The notes under the pieces were generated by a model. The model was not told where the DNA came from, ran no database searches, and saw only the letters and a program-made list of their open reading frames with translations. Below, piece by piece: positions 34,800 through 43,766 of a DNA stretch of 64,000 nucleotides (position 1 is the stretch's first letter; each line of letters starts with the position of its first letter). The stretch spans positions 1,331,439 through 1,395,438 of the forward strand of contig NZ_JAHHZQ010000001.1 of the NCBI RefSeq assembly GCF_022606355.1. The letters run 5' to 3'. Origin of the DNA: Leifsonia shinshuensis. GTDB lineage: Bacteria; Actinomycetota; Actinomycetes; Actinomycetales; Microbacteriaceae. Made by a program: the position numbers and the translations under genes.

Positions 34800-35180
34800 C
34801 GGGGCCGCGCGTCGAGCGAGCGCCTCGTTGACCGGCGCGAACGCCACCCGGTCGAAGATCAGCTCGATCCGCGTGATGGCATCGCCCGCCACGGTCACCA
34901 GCTCGACGCACGGCACCGCCCCGGCCGCCGTGTCCGTGACGAAGTCGTAGACCACGCATGCACGGTCGCCGTCGGCGAAGACCTCGCGGAGGTCGTTGCG
35001 GACCAGGGCGGGAAGCAGCCGGTTCAGCGCGCCCAGCCACTCGTCCCTGCCGAACGCCGCGCCCGCGAAGATCGCGGACAGGTCATCAGCGAGCAGGCCG
35101 CCGACCGTCTCGAGGTCGTGGGCGCCGACCGCTTCGATGTACTGCCGCGCGATGGCGGCGCTCTGCTGTTCCCGCGTCAT
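34797..35180 (-). CDS. SnoaL-like/NTF2-fold small protein
   Basis: A 127-residue protein with the NTF2-like pattern: N-terminal helix AIARQYIEAVGAHDLETVGGLLADDLSAIF, a FGRDEWLGALNRLLPAL helix and a closing ITRIELIFDRVAFAPVNEALA strand-helix. Such proteins include steroid isomerases, polyketide cyclases and epoxide hydrolases; nothing here identifies the substrate. The ATG at 35180 has an AAGGGA site. It is inserted between cysS and ispDF, which are adjacent in many relatives. Confidence 0.75.
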   Translation of the reverse strand: MTREQQSAAIARQYIEAVGAHDLETVGGLLADDLSAIFAGAAFGRDEWLGALNRLLPALVRNDLREVFADGDRACVVYDFVTDTAAGAVPCVELVTVAGDAITRIELIFDRVAFAPVNEALARRAAP

Positions 35181-35220
35181 GGCGATCCCTTCCACCGGCC
35201 AGGGTAGTGAGTGGGCGCCG

Positions 35221-36387
35221 TCAGCGCAGCAGTGCGGTGGCGAAGACCGCGATCCCCTCGCTCCGGCCGGTGAAGCCGAGGCCGTCGGTGGTGGTCGCGG
35301 CGATCGAGACGGGGGCGCCGAGGATGCCGGACAGGAGTTCCTCAGCCTCGCGCCTCCGCGGCGCGAACTTCGGGCGCTGCCCGATGATCTGCACGGACAC
35401 ATTGCCGATGTGGAGGCCTGCCGCCTCGACCAGCCGACGCGACTCGGTCAGGAACACCTCGCCGTGCGCGCCGGCGAACCGCGGGTCGCCCGTCCCGAAG
35501 ATCCCGCCGATGTCGCCGAGCCCTGCGGCGCCGAGCAGGGCGTCCACGATGGCGTGACAGGCGGCGTCCCCGTCGCTGTGGCCGGAGAGGCCCGGCTCGT
35601 CCGGCCAGTGCAGGCCGGCGAGCCAGAGCTCTGCAGACGGGTCGAACGCGTGCGTGTCGGTGCCGAGCCCGATACGCGGCAGCGTCGTCGGCTGCGACGG
35701 AGGCGCGATGAGGTCGTGTGCGCGCTGGAGGTCGTGCGGCGTCGTTATCTTGAACGCCAGCGCCTCCCCCGGCACCACCGTGACCGCGAAGCCGGCGGCC
35801 GCGATCAGGCCGGCGTCATCGGTCTCATCGGTCGTCGCGGCCGCATAGGCCGCGAGGAGCTGATCGCGGGGGAAGCCTTGCGGCGTCTGCACCGCCGCGA
35901 GCGCCGAACGGTCCACCGTCTCGTGCACCGTGCCGTCGGCGGCGACGCGCTTGATGGTGTCGCTCACCGGGAGGCCCGGAATGACGCCGTGACCCGTCTC
36001 GGCCACGGCGGCCACGACCGCGTCGAACAGCCGGCTGGGGGTGAGGGCGCGGGCCGCATCGTGGACCAGGACGACCTCCACGTCATCGGCGAGCGCCGCG
36101 AGTCCCGCCGCCACAGACTGCTGTCTGGTCGCTCCGCCCGGCACGACGCTCACGGGTCGGCCGAACACCGCCACTGCGATCGCCGATGCCTCCTCGACGC
36201 GGCCGGCGGGCACGACCAGCACCGCGTCCGCTGCGTGTCGCATGCCCCGCACGGCATAGAGGGAACGCTCCAGAAGCGTCGGGCCGTCGAGACGCACGAA
36301 CGCCTTCGGCAGCTCGGCTCCGAGCCGCGTGCCCGACCCGGCCGCAACGACGACGACCGCGACGCGCGGCCCGCTGTGGGTGCTCAT
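35221..36387 (-). CDS. ispDF: Bifunctional IspD/IspF (MEP-pathway enzymes)
   Basis: A 388-residue fusion. Residues 1 to about 228 are IspD (AAGSGTRLG at the CTP site, VLVHDAARALT), making CDP-methylerythritol; residues about 232-388 are IspF (GLGTDTHAF with the metal Asp and His, SGHSDGDAACHAIVDALLGA), making the cyclodiphosphate. The intermediate IspE step is not encoded here. Both halves look complete. A TAGTCT box 6 nt before the ATG suggests a leaderless transcript. Upstream carD ends in a terminator between the two genes. Confidence 0.95.
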   Translation of the reverse strand: MSTHSGPRVAVVVVAAGSGTRLGAELPKAFVRLDGPTLLERSLYAVRGMRHAADAVLVVPAGRVEEASAIAVAVFGRPVSVVPGGATRQQSVAAGLAALADDVEVVLVHDAARALTPSRLFDAVVAAVAETGHGVIPGLPVSDTIKRVAADGTVHETVDRSALAAVQTPQGFPRDQLLAAYAAATTDETDDAGLIAAAGFAVTVVPGEALAFKITTPHDLQRAHDLIAPPSQPTTLPRIGLGTDTHAFDPSAELWLAGLHWPDEPGLSGHSDGDAACHAIVDALLGAAGLGDIGGIFGTGDPRFAGAHGEVFLTESRRLVEAAGLHIGNVSVQIIGQRPKFAPRRREAEELLSGILGAPVSIAATTTDGLGFTGRSEGIAVFATALLR

Positions 36388-36393
36388 GCCCCG

Positions 36394-36399
36394 AGACTA
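36394..36399 (-). promoter_or_regulatory. -10 box of probable leaderless ispDF promoter
   Basis: TAGTCT on the minus strand ends 6 nt before the ispDF ATG, with no ribosome site in between. Confidence 0.5.
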
Positions 36400-36416
36400 C
36401 CGCCCGGCCCTACGCC

Positions 36417-36448
36417 GACGGCCCCGCTGCCGGAGCAGCGGGGCCGTC
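36417..36448 (-). terminator. Terminator hairpin after carD
   Basis: A perfect 14-bp stem (36417-36430 with 36435-36448, 4-nt loop) lies 36 bp beyond the carD stop and just upstream of the ispDF promoter, separating the two transcription units. No T-tract. Confidence 0.65.
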
Positions 36449-36484
36449 GAACGCGAATGCATCGCGGAGCGGGTGAATCGCGGG

Positions 36485-36967
36485 CTACGAGGCGAGCACC
36501 TCGTCGAGGAGGCTCGACGCCTTCTCGTCGTCGGTCTTCTCGGCCAGGGCGAGCTCGGAGATGAGAATCTGCCGGGCCTTGGCCAGCATGCGCTTCTCGC
36601 CGGCGGAAAGGCCGCGGTCCTGATCGCGGCGCCACAGGTCTCGGACGACCTCGGAGACCTTGATGACGTCGCCCGACGCCAGCTTCTCGAGGTTCGCCTT
36701 GTAGCGGCGCGACCAGTTGGTCGGCTCCTCGGTGAAGGGAGCGCGCAGCACCTCGAAGACGCGGTCGAGGCCCTCCTTGCCGATCACGTCGCGCACGCCG
36801 ACCAGGTCGACGTTCTCGGCGGGGACCTCGATGGTCAGATCGCCCTGCGTGACGTTGAGCTTGAGGTACAGCTTCTCTTCACCCTTGATGATTCTTTTCT
36901 TGACCTCGGTGATCGTTGCAGCACCGTGATGGGGGTAAACGACGGTTTCGCCAACCTCGAAAAGCAT
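36485..36967 (-). CDS. carD: CarD-family RNA polymerase-binding regulator
   Basis: A 160-residue CarD/CdnL protein. The N-terminal RNAP-interacting Tudor-like domain begins [17 protein letters not shown]; the C-terminal helical DNA-binding domain includes the conserved Trp in [13 protein letters not shown] (near residue 84). It binds the RNAP beta lobe and stabilises open complexes, notably at rRNA promoters. The leader contains TATCCT as a possible -10 and an AAGGGA ribosome site. It is divergent from lpqE, as in mycobacteria. Confidence 0.95.
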   Translation of the reverse strand: MLFEVGETVVYPHHGAATITEVKKRIIKGEEKLYLKLNVTQGDLTIEVPAENVDLVGVRDVIGKEGLDRVFEVLRAPFTEEPTNWSRRYKANLEKLASGDVIKVSEVVRDLWRRDQDRGLSAGEKRMLAKARQILISELALAEKTDDEKASSLLDEVLAS

Positions 36968-37146
36968 AGATATGTTGTCCCTTCAGCAACGAATAGGATA
37001 CCACACGAGGCACATGCTAAGGTTCGCCCTCGCACCTCCGGCAGGCGCCGGAACGCCTGTCGGCATACGGTAAACTCGTGCTGAAATCCGCTTCGTAACA
37101 GGGCATCAGCGCGCCGTCGAGCGGAACGATTCGGAGGGTCATTCCA

Positions 37147-37650
37147 GTGAAAGCTCGCGTCGCGGCGTCCATCGTCCTCGCCCTGGCGGTCGCAGTCGGC
37201 ACGGCCGGGTGCGGCCTCATCGCCCCGCAGGCGACCACGAAGCACTACGACCCGAGCGACGGCGTCGGCGGCAGCGTCGGCGCGATCGACGTGCGCAACG
37301 CCTTCATCGTGACCGACGGCACCGGCGGCACCGTGGGCAACCTCGTCGTCTCGCTGGTCAACACCGACACCAAGAGCCACCGGGTGGCCATCACCTCCGG
37401 TTCCTCCGGCGCCGCGGCCGAGATCACCGTCGAGCCCGGCCAGGTCAAGGTCGTCGGCAAAGACCCCAAGACGGCGTCGTCGAACAATGTCTTCCTGACG
37501 CCGTTCGACGCACTGCCCGGCAGCCTCTACCCGGTCTACTTCCAGTACGGCGACGCGACGGGCGTCAAGCTGCAGGTCCCCGTCCTCGACGGCGGGCTCC
37601 CCGACTACAAGAAGCTGGTGCCGCCGGCGATCCTGCCCGGCCAGGGCTGA
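37147..37650 (+). CDS. lpqE: LpqE-like lipoprotein
   Basis: A 167-residue lipoprotein with a signal peptide and a lipobox TAGC (Cys near residue 22). The mature part is a compact beta domain with IDVRNAFIVTDGTGGTVGNLVVSLVN and ends VPPAILPGQG. It resembles the PCuAC-like copper-chaperone fold, but no Met/His metal motif is evident. Its place, divergent from carD in the rlmB-cysS-ispDF-carD block, matches mycobacterial lpqE, on which the name is based. Role is unknown. GTG start at 37147. Confidence 0.75.
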   Translation: MKARVAASIVLALAVAVGTAGCGLIAPQATTKHYDPSDGVGGSVGAIDVRNAFIVTDGTGGTVGNLVVSLVNTDTKSHRVAITSGSSGAAAEITVEPGQVKVVGKDPKTASSNNVFLTPFDALPGSLYPVYFQYGDATGVKLQVPVLDGGLPDYKKLVPPAILPGQG

Positions 37651-37671
37651 TCACCGAGCTCAACACGTCGA

Positions 37672-37702
37672 AAGCCGCCCTCGCGAATCGCGAGGGCGGC
37701 TT
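37672..37702. terminator. Bidirectional terminator, lpqE/regX3
   Basis: A 14-bp perfect stem (37672-37685 with 37689-37702) with an AAT loop lies between lpqE and convergent regX3. AA/TT at its foot extends on either strand into short A or T runs. Confidence 0.75.
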
Positions 37703-37717
37703 CGTCGTTCCCGCAGG

Positions 37718-38401
37718 TCAGGCGTTGAAGCGGTAGCCGAGCCCGCGCACCGTGACCAGCATCTGCGGGTCGGACGGGCTCTCCTCGATGCGCGACCGGA
37801 TGCGCTTGATGTGCACGTCGAGCGTCTTGGTGTCGCCGAAGTAATCGCTGCCCCAGACGCGATCGATGAGCTGGCCGCGCGTCAGCACCCGCCCCGCGTT
37901 GCGCAGCAGCAGCTCCAGCAGCTCGAATTCCTTCAGCGGCATGGAGATCTCGCCGCCGTTCACGGCGACGGTGTGCCGATCGACGTCCATGCGCACGGTG
38001 CCGGCCTCCAGGATGCCGTCGTCCGCCAATTCGGCCTCGTCCACCCGGCGGCGCAGCACGGCGCGGATGCGCGCGAGCAGCTCGCGCGACGAGTACGGCT
38101 TGGTGACGTAGTCGTCGGCGCCGAGCTCGAGCCCCACGACGATGTCGACTTCCGAGTCCTTGGCGGTCAGCATGATGATCGGGACGGTCGACCGCGTGCG
38201 GATCTCGCGGCAGACCTCGGTTCCGGGGATGCCGGGGAGCATAAGGTCGAGCAGGATCAGGTCTGCTCCGATGCGGTCGAACTCGGCGAGCGCCGTCGGT
38301 CCGTCCTCGGCGACCGTCACCTCGTATCCCTCGCGCTTGAGCAGATACGCGAGGGGCTCGCTGAGGGCGGCCTCGTCCTCGACGAGCAGGATGGCTGTCA
38401 C
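37718..38401 (-). CDS. regX3: Phosphate response regulator RegX3
   Basis: A 227-residue OmpR/PhoB-type regulator. The receiver domain has acidic pocket DE (near residue 10), phospho-acceptor Asp in LILLDLMLPG (near 52) and Lys in DDYVTKPYS (near 101); the C-terminal winged helix ends VTVRGLGYRFNA. With SenX3 it responds to phosphate limitation and activates pst, phoU and ppk-type genes. GTG 38401 overlaps the senX3 stop (GTGA), so the pair is translationally coupled. Confidence 0.92.
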   Translation of the reverse strand: MTAILLVEDEAALSEPLAYLLKREGYEVTVAEDGPTALAEFDRIGADLILLDLMLPGIPGTEVCREIRTRSTVPIIMLTAKDSEVDIVVGLELGADDYVTKPYSSRELLARIRAVLRRRVDEAELADDGILEAGTVRMDVDRHTVAVNGGEISMPLKEFELLELLLRNAGRVLTRGQLIDRVWGSDYFGDTKTLDVHIKRIRSRIEESPSDPQMLVTVRGLGYRFNA

Positions 38402-39549
38402 AGGTTCTCTCCAATCGGGGGACGCACGGTGGCCGCCTCCGGCAGCCGGATGGTGAAGGTGGAGCCACGCCCGGGCTGGGACCAGACCCGGACCTCGCCG
38501 CCGTGGTTCTGCACGGCGTGCTTGACGATCGCGAGGCCGAGCCCAGTGCCCCCGGTGTTGCGGGAGCGGGCCTGGTCCACGCGGAAGAACCGTTCGAAGA
38601 CGCGGTCGAGGTCGTCCTCCGGAATGCCCTCGCCCTGGTCGGTCACCGCGATCTCGACGACGCCGTCGACGGTGCGTACGCCGATGCCGACGCGGGAATC
38701 CTCCGGCGAGTACTGGATGGCGTTCGAGATGAGGTTGTGCACGGCGGTGACGAGGAGGGCTTCGTTGCCGATGACGCTGGCATCCTTCTCGCCGCGCATC
38801 GCGATCTCGATCTGCCGCGCCTCCGCTGCGACGCGGTTCTGGTCGATCGCGGCCCTGACGACCTTCTTGGCCGAGAGCTGCTCGGCGTCGCCGAGCGCGT
38901 CGGCGGCCTGCAGCCGGCTCAACTCGATGATGTCCTGCGTGATGCGGGCCAGCCGGGAGGCCTCCTCGCTGAGGCGGAGCGCGAACCGTCGCACCTGCTC
39001 CGGGTCGTCCGACGCGTCGTCGAGCGCCTCGGCGAGCAGGGACACCGCACCGATCGGCGTCTTCAGCTCGTGACTGATGTTGGCGACGAAGTCGCGTCGC
39101 ACCGACTCGAGCCGGAAGGACTCCGTGCGGTCCTCCGCCAGCAGCAGGATGTAACGCGAGCCCAGTCGCGCCACACGCACGCTCAGGTGGATGTTGGCGT
39201 CGCCGAACGGTCCGCGCGCGAGTTCGCACTCCTCGGTCACCGGCTCGCCCGTGCGCCGCACGCGGTCGACGAGCTCCACGAGGTGCGGATGCACCAGCAG
39301 CCCGTTCCAGACCAGGCCGATGGCGTGCGCCCCGGGAGAAGCCTTGATCACGTTGTTGGACGGGTCGAGGACGACGCCGGCCGACTCCATCGCGTCGAGC
39401 ACTTGGTCGACGCCGTCCGGCACCGCGGGATTGGAGACCGCGGCCGCGTGATCACCGCGCCGGGCGGCGATGTGGAGGATCCAGACGAACCCCGCGCCGA
39501 CGGCCAGCCCCAGCCCCAGCGAGAGCAGCACCAACCAGGCGGAGTCCAT
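38398..39549 (-). CDS. senX3: Phosphate-sensing histidine kinase SenX3
   Basis: A 383-residue membrane kinase. One N-terminal membrane helix (about residues 6-28), a PAS-like region (about 50-145), a HisKA domain with phospho-acceptor His in ISHELKTPIGA (near 161) and a HATPase domain with N-box NLISNAIQYSP and GTGLGLAIVKH. It lacks a large external sensor; in relatives it reads phosphate through the Pst transporter and PhoU, whose gene is divergent here. The ATG at 39549 has TACGCT 6 nt upstream, a leaderless arrangement; the longer frame from 39603 is unlikely. Confidence 0.92.
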   Translation of the reverse strand: MDSAWLVLLSLGLGLAVGAGFVWILHIAARRGDHAAAVSNPAVPDGVDQVLDAMESAGVVLDPSNNVIKASPGAHAIGLVWNGLLVHPHLVELVDRVRRTGEPVTEECELARGPFGDANIHLSVRVARLGSRYILLLAEDRTESFRLESVRRDFVANISHELKTPIGAVSLLAEALDDASDDPEQVRRFALRLSEEASRLARITQDIIELSRLQAADALGDAEQLSAKKVVRAAIDQNRVAAEARQIEIAMRGEKDASVIGNEALLVTAVHNLISNAIQYSPEDSRVGIGVRTVDGVVEIAVTDQGEGIPEDDLDRVFERFFRVDQARSRNTGGTGLGLAIVKHAVQNHGGEVRVWSQPGRGSTFTIRLPEAATVRPPIGENL

Positions 39550-39555
39550 ACCCAA

Positions 39556-39561
39556 AGCGTA
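39556..39561 (-). promoter_or_regulatory. -10 box of probable leaderless senX3 promoter
   Basis: TACGCT on the minus strand ends 6 nt before the senX3 ATG. Confidence 0.5.
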
Positions 39562-39632
39562 GGTGATCACATCGGGAGCGCCGTGACCGATCCGCCTCTC
39601 CACCGCGTGTTTTCGCGGGTACGTTAGACAGT

Positions 39633-39661
39633 GTTCAGGTTGACGGCACCAACCGTTAACC
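39633..39661. promoter_or_regulatory. PHO-box-like 11-bp direct repeats, senX3/phoU
   Basis: GTTCAGG (39633), CGGCACC (39644) and GTTAACC (39655) repeat at exact 11-bp spacing and resemble the GTTCACC unit of actinobacterial PHO boxes. The array lies between senX3-regX3 and phoU and could control either side. Confidence 0.6.
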
Positions 39662-39740
39662 TCCCGAGGCGAGCATGCTCACGGGGTCGTCCGACCCTCG
39701 TATCCCGCGTGCCCGCGCACGCCCAGGAAGGATCCATCCC

Positions 39741-40397
39741 ATGCGCGAAGTTTTCCAGCAGGAGCTGGCCGAAGTCCAGGACCGGCTGGTCGAGATCGCC
39801 GAGCTGGTCGTCCGCTCGATCCGCAGCGCTACGCAGGCGTTCAACGAGTCCGACGTGTCCCTCGCCGAAGAGGTCATCGCCAACGACCACCGCATCGACG
39901 AGCTGACGGTGGTGCTGGACGAGCTGTCGATTCAGATCCTCGCCCGTCAGCAGCCCGTCGCCCGCGACCTGCGCATCGTGGTCAGCGCGCTGCGCATCAG
40001 TGCCTCGCTCGAGCGGATGGGCGACATGGCCGAGCACATCGCACAGCTCGCGCGCTACCGCTTCCCGGACAAGGTCGTGCCCAAGAGCCTCCGCTCGACG
40101 TTCGCCGAGATGGGGCGCCTCGACGTGCAGATCGCCGAGAAGCTCGCCGAGCTGCTGCGCACCCAGGACATCCGCCTGGCCGACGAGATCCGCAACGACG
40201 ACGACGACATCGACGAGCTGCACGCCAGCGTGTTCGACAAGGTGCTCGGCGAGACTTGGAAGGGCCAGGCCGTCGACACGGTCGACGCGACCCTCGCGAG
40301 CCGGTACCACGAGCGCTTCGCCGACCACGCGGTCTCGATCGCCAAGAAGGTTCAGTACCTCGCGACGGGCGACTGGGCCCCCGAGGTCGCCGTCTGA
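39741..40397 (+). CDS. phoU: PhoU phosphate signalling protein
   Basis: A 218-residue all-helical protein made of two PhoU repeats. Each carries the metal-binding E/DxxxD pattern: NDHRIDELT (near residue 54) and RNDDDDIDELH (near 153); ISASLERMGDMAEHIAQLA is the conserved helix. PhoU links the Pst transporter to the histidine kinase and keeps the response off when phosphate is plentiful. ATG 39741 begins the family N terminus MREVFQQEL and follows an AGGAAGGA site; the longer frame from 39675 is rejected. A strong terminator follows. Confidence 0.94.
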   Translation: MREVFQQELAEVQDRLVEIAELVVRSIRSATQAFNESDVSLAEEVIANDHRIDELTVVLDELSIQILARQQPVARDLRIVVSALRISASLERMGDMAEHIAQLARYRFPDKVVPKSLRSTFAEMGRLDVQIAEKLAELLRTQDIRLADEIRNDDDDIDELHASVFDKVLGETWKGQAVDTVDATLASRYHERFADHAVSIAKKVQYLATGDWAPEVAV

Positions 40398-40417
40398 CCC
40401 TCGCCCGCTTCTCGTCG

Positions 40418-40454
40418 ACCGCCGAGGCGGCAGATTCTCTGCCGCCTCGGCGGT
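40418..40454 (+). terminator. Strong intrinsic terminator after phoU
   Basis: A perfect 17-bp stem (40418-40434 with 40438-40454) with a TTC loop, followed by TTTCGT. It can also serve the convergent 2H-phosphoesterase gene. Confidence 0.85.
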
Positions 40455-40484
40455 TTTCGTATGGGTTCGCGCCGTCTCGACGGT

Positions 40485-40967
40485 TCAGCTGAGTGGGATG
40501 CGCGCGGCCACGCGGCGGTGCGCGCCGGGAGTGCGCTCGACGAGCGCGAGCTCGGCCAGTGCGGCGTGATCGCCGGGTGCGAGCGCGCCCAGGCGCTGGT
40601 CGGAGGCGTGCGGGCGATAGCCGGACCGGATGTGCCGCTGATCGGCGATGACCGCGCCTGCGGCCTCCAGCGCCTCCACGCACGCGAGATGCAGCGCGAG
40701 CAGCGCGGGCGACGGTCGGATCAGCGTCACGGGCACGGCGCGGCGATGGCCGAACGAGGCGCGCGCACCGGCGACGATCGGGACGCGCGGGCCGTGCGGC
40801 AGGCGGGCGGCCACGGCCTCCACGCCGAGGCCGGTCTCGAACGGCGGCACGATCGTGACGTGCAGGGGCCAGTCGCCCGCTGCGAACTCCCCCGGAACGA
40901 CGACGTCGCCGCCGCGTTCCGGCAGGAACGCGACGACGACGTAGGAATGGTCGGTCGTGACCGTTAC
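40485..40967 (-). CDS. 2H phosphoesterase / 2'-5' RNA ligase-like protein, start codon unclear
   Basis: A frame of about 160 codons with both motifs of the 2H superfamily: [11 protein letters not shown] (H-x-T) in the first half and [10 protein letters not shown] (H-x-S) in the second. Such proteins are cyclic phosphodiesterases or 2'-5' RNA ligases. No ATG, GTG or TTG occurs in frame between the gpmA stop and the first motif, and the frame runs back into gpmA in its -1 frame without a start. The 5' coordinate given is the codon overlapping the gpmA stop. Either a rare start codon or a base error is likely. Confidence 0.6.
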   Translation of the reverse strand, partial: VTVTTDHSYVVVAFLPERGGDVVVPGEFAAGDWPLHVTIVPPFETGLGVEAVAARLPHGPRVPIVAGARASFGHRRAVPVTLIRPSPALLALHLACVEALEAAGAVIADQRHIRSGYRPHASDQRLGALAPGDHAALAELALVERTPGAHRRVAARIPLS

Positions 40968-41713
40968 TTCTTGCCCTGGGCGGCGACGGCCGCTGCTCCC
41001 GCCGCCGCGGCCTCCGGGTCGAGGTAGACGGCGGGCTCGATCGGGGCGAACGTCTCGTCGAGCTTGTAGACCAGCGGGATGCCGGTTGGGATGTTGAGCT
41101 CGGCGATCTCGTCGTCCGAGATGCCGTCGAGGTGCTTCACCAGCGCGCGCAGCGAGTTGCCGTGTGCGGTGACGAGCACCGTCTTGCCCTCGGCCAGGCT
41201 GGTCGTGATGTCGGACTCCCAATAGGGCAGCATGCGCGCGATGACGTCTTTGAGGCACTCGGTGCGCGGGAGGTCGTCGCCGAGACCGGCGTAGCGCGGG
41301 TCGTGCGCCTGCGACCACTGGCTGTCGTCGGCCAGCGGCGGCGGCGGCACGTCGAACGACCGGCGCCAGAGCTGGAACTGCTCCGGCCCGTACTTCTCGA
41401 GCGTCTCGGCCTTGTCGAGGCCCTGGAGGGCGCCGTAGTGGCGCTCGTTCAGCCGCCACGACCGCTCGACGGGGATCCAGAGCCGGTCCGACACGTCGAG
41501 CGCGTAATTGGCGGTCTGGATGGCACGCGTGAGGACCGACGTGTACAGGATGTCGGGTGCGAGGCCCGACTCGGCCAGCAGCTCGCCGGCGCGCTTGGCC
41601 TCGGCGACGCCCTGCTCGCTGAGCCGGACGTCGACCCAGCCGGTGAACAGGTTCTGCTGGTTCCACTCGCTGTTGCCGTGGCGGAGGAGGATCAGAGTGT
41701 AGGGAGCGGGCAT
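40964..41713 (-). CDS. gpmA: 2,3-bisphosphoglycerate-dependent phosphoglycerate mutase
   Basis: A 249-residue histidine-phosphatase-superfamily mutase. The phospho-His motif [10 protein letters not shown] (His near residue 11), the [16 protein letters not shown] segment and the second catalytic His in [11 protein letters not shown] (near 185) are present. It interconverts 3- and 2-phosphoglycerate in glycolysis. It is followed in the same direction by the 2H-phosphoesterase frame, and divergent from a methyltransferase-like gene only 17 bp away. Mycobacteria also keep gpm near senX3-regX3. Confidence 0.95.
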   Translation of the reverse strand: MPAPYTLILLRHGNSEWNQQNLFTGWVDVRLSEQGVAEAKRAGELLAESGLAPDILYTSVLTRAIQTANYALDVSDRLWIPVERSWRLNERHYGALQGLDKAETLEKYGPEQFQLWRRSFDVPPPPLADDSQWSQAHDPRYAGLGDDLPRTECLKDVIARMLPYWESDITTSLAEGKTVLVTAHGNSLRALVKHLDGISDDEIAELNIPTGIPLVYKLDETFAPIEPAVYLDPEAAAAGAAAVAAQGKK

Positions 41714-41718
41714 GCGAT

Positions 41719-41724
41719 TAATCT
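41719..41724 (+). promoter_or_regulatory. -10 box of probable leaderless promoter
   Basis: TAATCT ends 6 nt before ATG 41731; the whole divergent gap to gpmA is only 17 bp. Confidence 0.5.
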
Positions 41725-41730
41725 TGTCAT

Positions 41731-42558
41731 ATGCCGCCCACGTCCTCCCGCGCCGTCGGCACGGTCACTCGCGGCACCACCAACACGAACCGGCTGCGCC
41801 GGGTCGATCGTTGGATCGCCTCCCTCCCCGCACTGCGCCGAACCGGCGATCCGCTCGTCGTCGACCTCGGCTACGGGGCGAGCGGCGTGACGGCGTTCGA
41901 GCTCCAGCACCGGCTGGCGCGCGTGCGCCGGGACGTCGAGGTGCTCGGGCTCGAGATCGACCCCGGCCGGGTGCGGACCGCGCTCGCCCAGCTCGACGCC
42001 GTGCGCGCCGGAGCCACCGGCTTCGACCCGCTGGCGCGCGTGGACTTCCGGGTCGGCGGCTTCGAGGTGCCGCTGCCCGAGGGCCGGCACGCGGCCGTCA
42101 TCCGCGCCTTCAACGTGCTGCGGCAGTACGACGAGTCGGAGGTCGCGGCAGCCTGGGAGCGGATGCTCGGCCGGCTGCAGCTGGGCGGCGCGCTCGTCGA
42201 GGGCACGTGCGACGAGATCGGCCGGATCGCCAGTTGGGTCACCCTCGACGCCACCGGCCCGCAGACCTTCTCGGTCTCGCTCCGGTTGCGCGGGCTGGAG
42301 GCGCCGAGCGTGGTGGCCGAGCGGCTGCCCAAGGCGCTCATCCACCGCAATGTGCCCGGCGAACGCGTGCACGTGTTCCTCCAGGACCTCGACCGGCTCT
42401 GGCGCGTCCACGCACCGTTCGGCGCGTACGGCCCGAAGCAGCGCTGGATCGCGGCGGCGCAGGGGATGCGGGAGGCCGGCTGGCCGGTCGTCGGCGGGCG
42501 TGCCCGCTGGCGGCTCGGCGAGCTCACCGTCGCGTGGGACGCCGTCGCGCCCGTGTAG
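41731..42558 (+). CDS. SAM-dependent methyltransferase-like protein
   Basis: A 275-residue protein with a class-I methyltransferase fold: [20 protein letters not shown] (motif I, near residue 43) and [10 protein letters not shown] (motif II, acidic end of strand 2). The C-terminal third differs from common methyltransferases ([39 protein letters not shown]) and is conserved in actinobacterial proteins next to gpm, as far as I recall. The substrate is unknown and the family may include inactive members. The ATG has a -10 box at leaderless spacing. Confidence 0.75.
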   Translation: MPPTSSRAVGTVTRGTTNTNRLRRVDRWIASLPALRRTGDPLVVDLGYGASGVTAFELQHRLARVRRDVEVLGLEIDPGRVRTALAQLDAVRAGATGFDPLARVDFRVGGFEVPLPEGRHAAVIRAFNVLRQYDESEVAAAWERMLGRLQLGGALVEGTCDEIGRIASWVTLDATGPQTFSVSLRLRGLEAPSVVAERLPKALIHRNVPGERVHVFLQDLDRLWRVHAPFGAYGPKQRWIAAAQGMREAGWPVVGGRARWRLGELTVAWDAVAPV

Positions 42559-42652
42559 CCGGCGGAGCACTTCCGGCCCGACACGCCGGCCCGAGGCAGC
42601 TACCGGAGGAGATCGGCCCGGGTCTCGCGCGAGAGTCCTCCGTTGCCGACAG

Positions 42653-43765
42653 TCAGGCGCGCGGGGTACGGGTGACGGCGCCCAGCCGCGGCAGCCGCGG
42701 GACGTGCGCCTCTGCGCCGGCCTCCGGCGGCACCACGACCTCCTGCGCTGCGGCGACGAAGGTGCCGTCGGCCTCGACGGTCAGTGTGGCGGCCGCGTCC
42801 GTGCCGCGCTTGACAACGGCGAGCGCGATCGGGCCGAGCTCGTAGTGCAGCGCCGAGGAGGTGACGGTTCCGACCACGCGGCCGTCGAGGGTGACCTCCG
42901 CGCCCGCAGCGGGATGCACGCCCTCCGACCCGTCGAGGTGCAGCATCACCAGCCGCCGTGGCGGGTGCCCGAGGTTGTGGACCTTCGCGACCGTCTCCTG
43001 CCCCCGGTAGCAGCCCTTGCTCAGGTGCACCGCGGTGCGCAGCCAGTCGAGCTCGTGCGGGATCGTGCGCTCGTCCACTTCGGTCGCGAAACGCGGCCGC
43101 CAGGCGGCGATGCGCAGGGCGTCGGCCGCGAGGGTGCCCGCGACCGTCAGCTCTCCCGACTCGACGCGCGACACGATCGAGGCGAGCGCCTCCCGCGGGA
43201 CCACGCGCTCGCTCCAGCTCCAGCCCGCGCCGGGATGATCGCCCGTCGCGTACTGGTGCCCTCCCGGGGCCACCGCGTGCCAGGGGTCGTGCCACACCAG
43301 CGGCACGCCGTGGGGCGCCGCCAGCGGCAGCGGCGGATCGCCGAGGGTGCCGATCGTCGCCAGCGTCTCGGTGTGGTCGGCGAGCTCGACACGGAGCATG
43401 AACCGCATCGAGTCGAGCCAGGCGAGCAGGCCGGCGGCCTCCGGGCGGTCGACCAGAAGCCACACGGCCGTGCCGTCCTCGACCAGGCGAACGGCGTGCT
43501 CCACCCGCCCGGTGACGTCCAGCAGCAGCGTCTCGGACGACTCGCCCGGCTGGAGGCCGAGCAGCGACTGGCTGGTCAGCGAGTTGAGCCAGCTCAGCCG
43601 GTCAGGCCCGGTGACCGAGAGGACCGCACGGTCGGACAGGTCGACGATCGCTCCGCCGTCGACGAGCGCGCGCTGCTCGGCCAGCGGGCTGCCGTAGTGC
43701 GAGGGAACGCCGCTCTCTGCGGTGTCGACGGCGCCGGGGAGCGCGAGGAACGGAGAGGCGGACAC
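42653..43765 (-). CDS. ygfZ: Folate-binding YgfZ/CAF17-type Fe-S maintenance protein
   Basis: A 370-residue GcvT-like protein. The YgfZ signature KGCYRGQETVAKVHNLGHPPRRL lies near residue 250, with the essential Cys. YgfZ proteins help assemble or repair Fe-S clusters with folate. The first residues (MSASPFLALPGA) precede the GcvT-like domain. The gene starts 1 bp before the nitrobindin-like gene stop, so the two are probably co-transcribed. Confidence 0.92.
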   Translation of the reverse strand: MSASPFLALPGAVDTAESGVPSHYGSPLAEQRALVDGGAIVDLSDRAVLSVTGPDRLSWLNSLTSQSLLGLQPGESSETLLLDVTGRVEHAVRLVEDGTAVWLLVDRPEAAGLLAWLDSMRFMLRVELADHTETLATIGTLGDPPLPLAAPHGVPLVWHDPWHAVAPGGHQYATGDHPGAGWSWSERVVPREALASIVSRVESGELTVAGTLAADALRIAAWRPRFATEVDERTIPHELDWLRTAVHLSKGCYRGQETVAKVHNLGHPPRRLVMLHLDGSEGVHPAAGAEVTLDGRVVGTVTSSALHYELGPIALAVVKRGTDAAATLTVEADGTFVAAAQEVVVPPEAGAEAHVPRLPRLGAVTRTPRA

Positions 43766-43766
43766 G

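Noticed and set aside
40950..41000. Programmed frameshift fusing gpmA to the 2H-phosphoesterase
   Set aside because: The offset is -1, but no slippery heptamer or downstream pseudoknot is visible near the gpmA stop.
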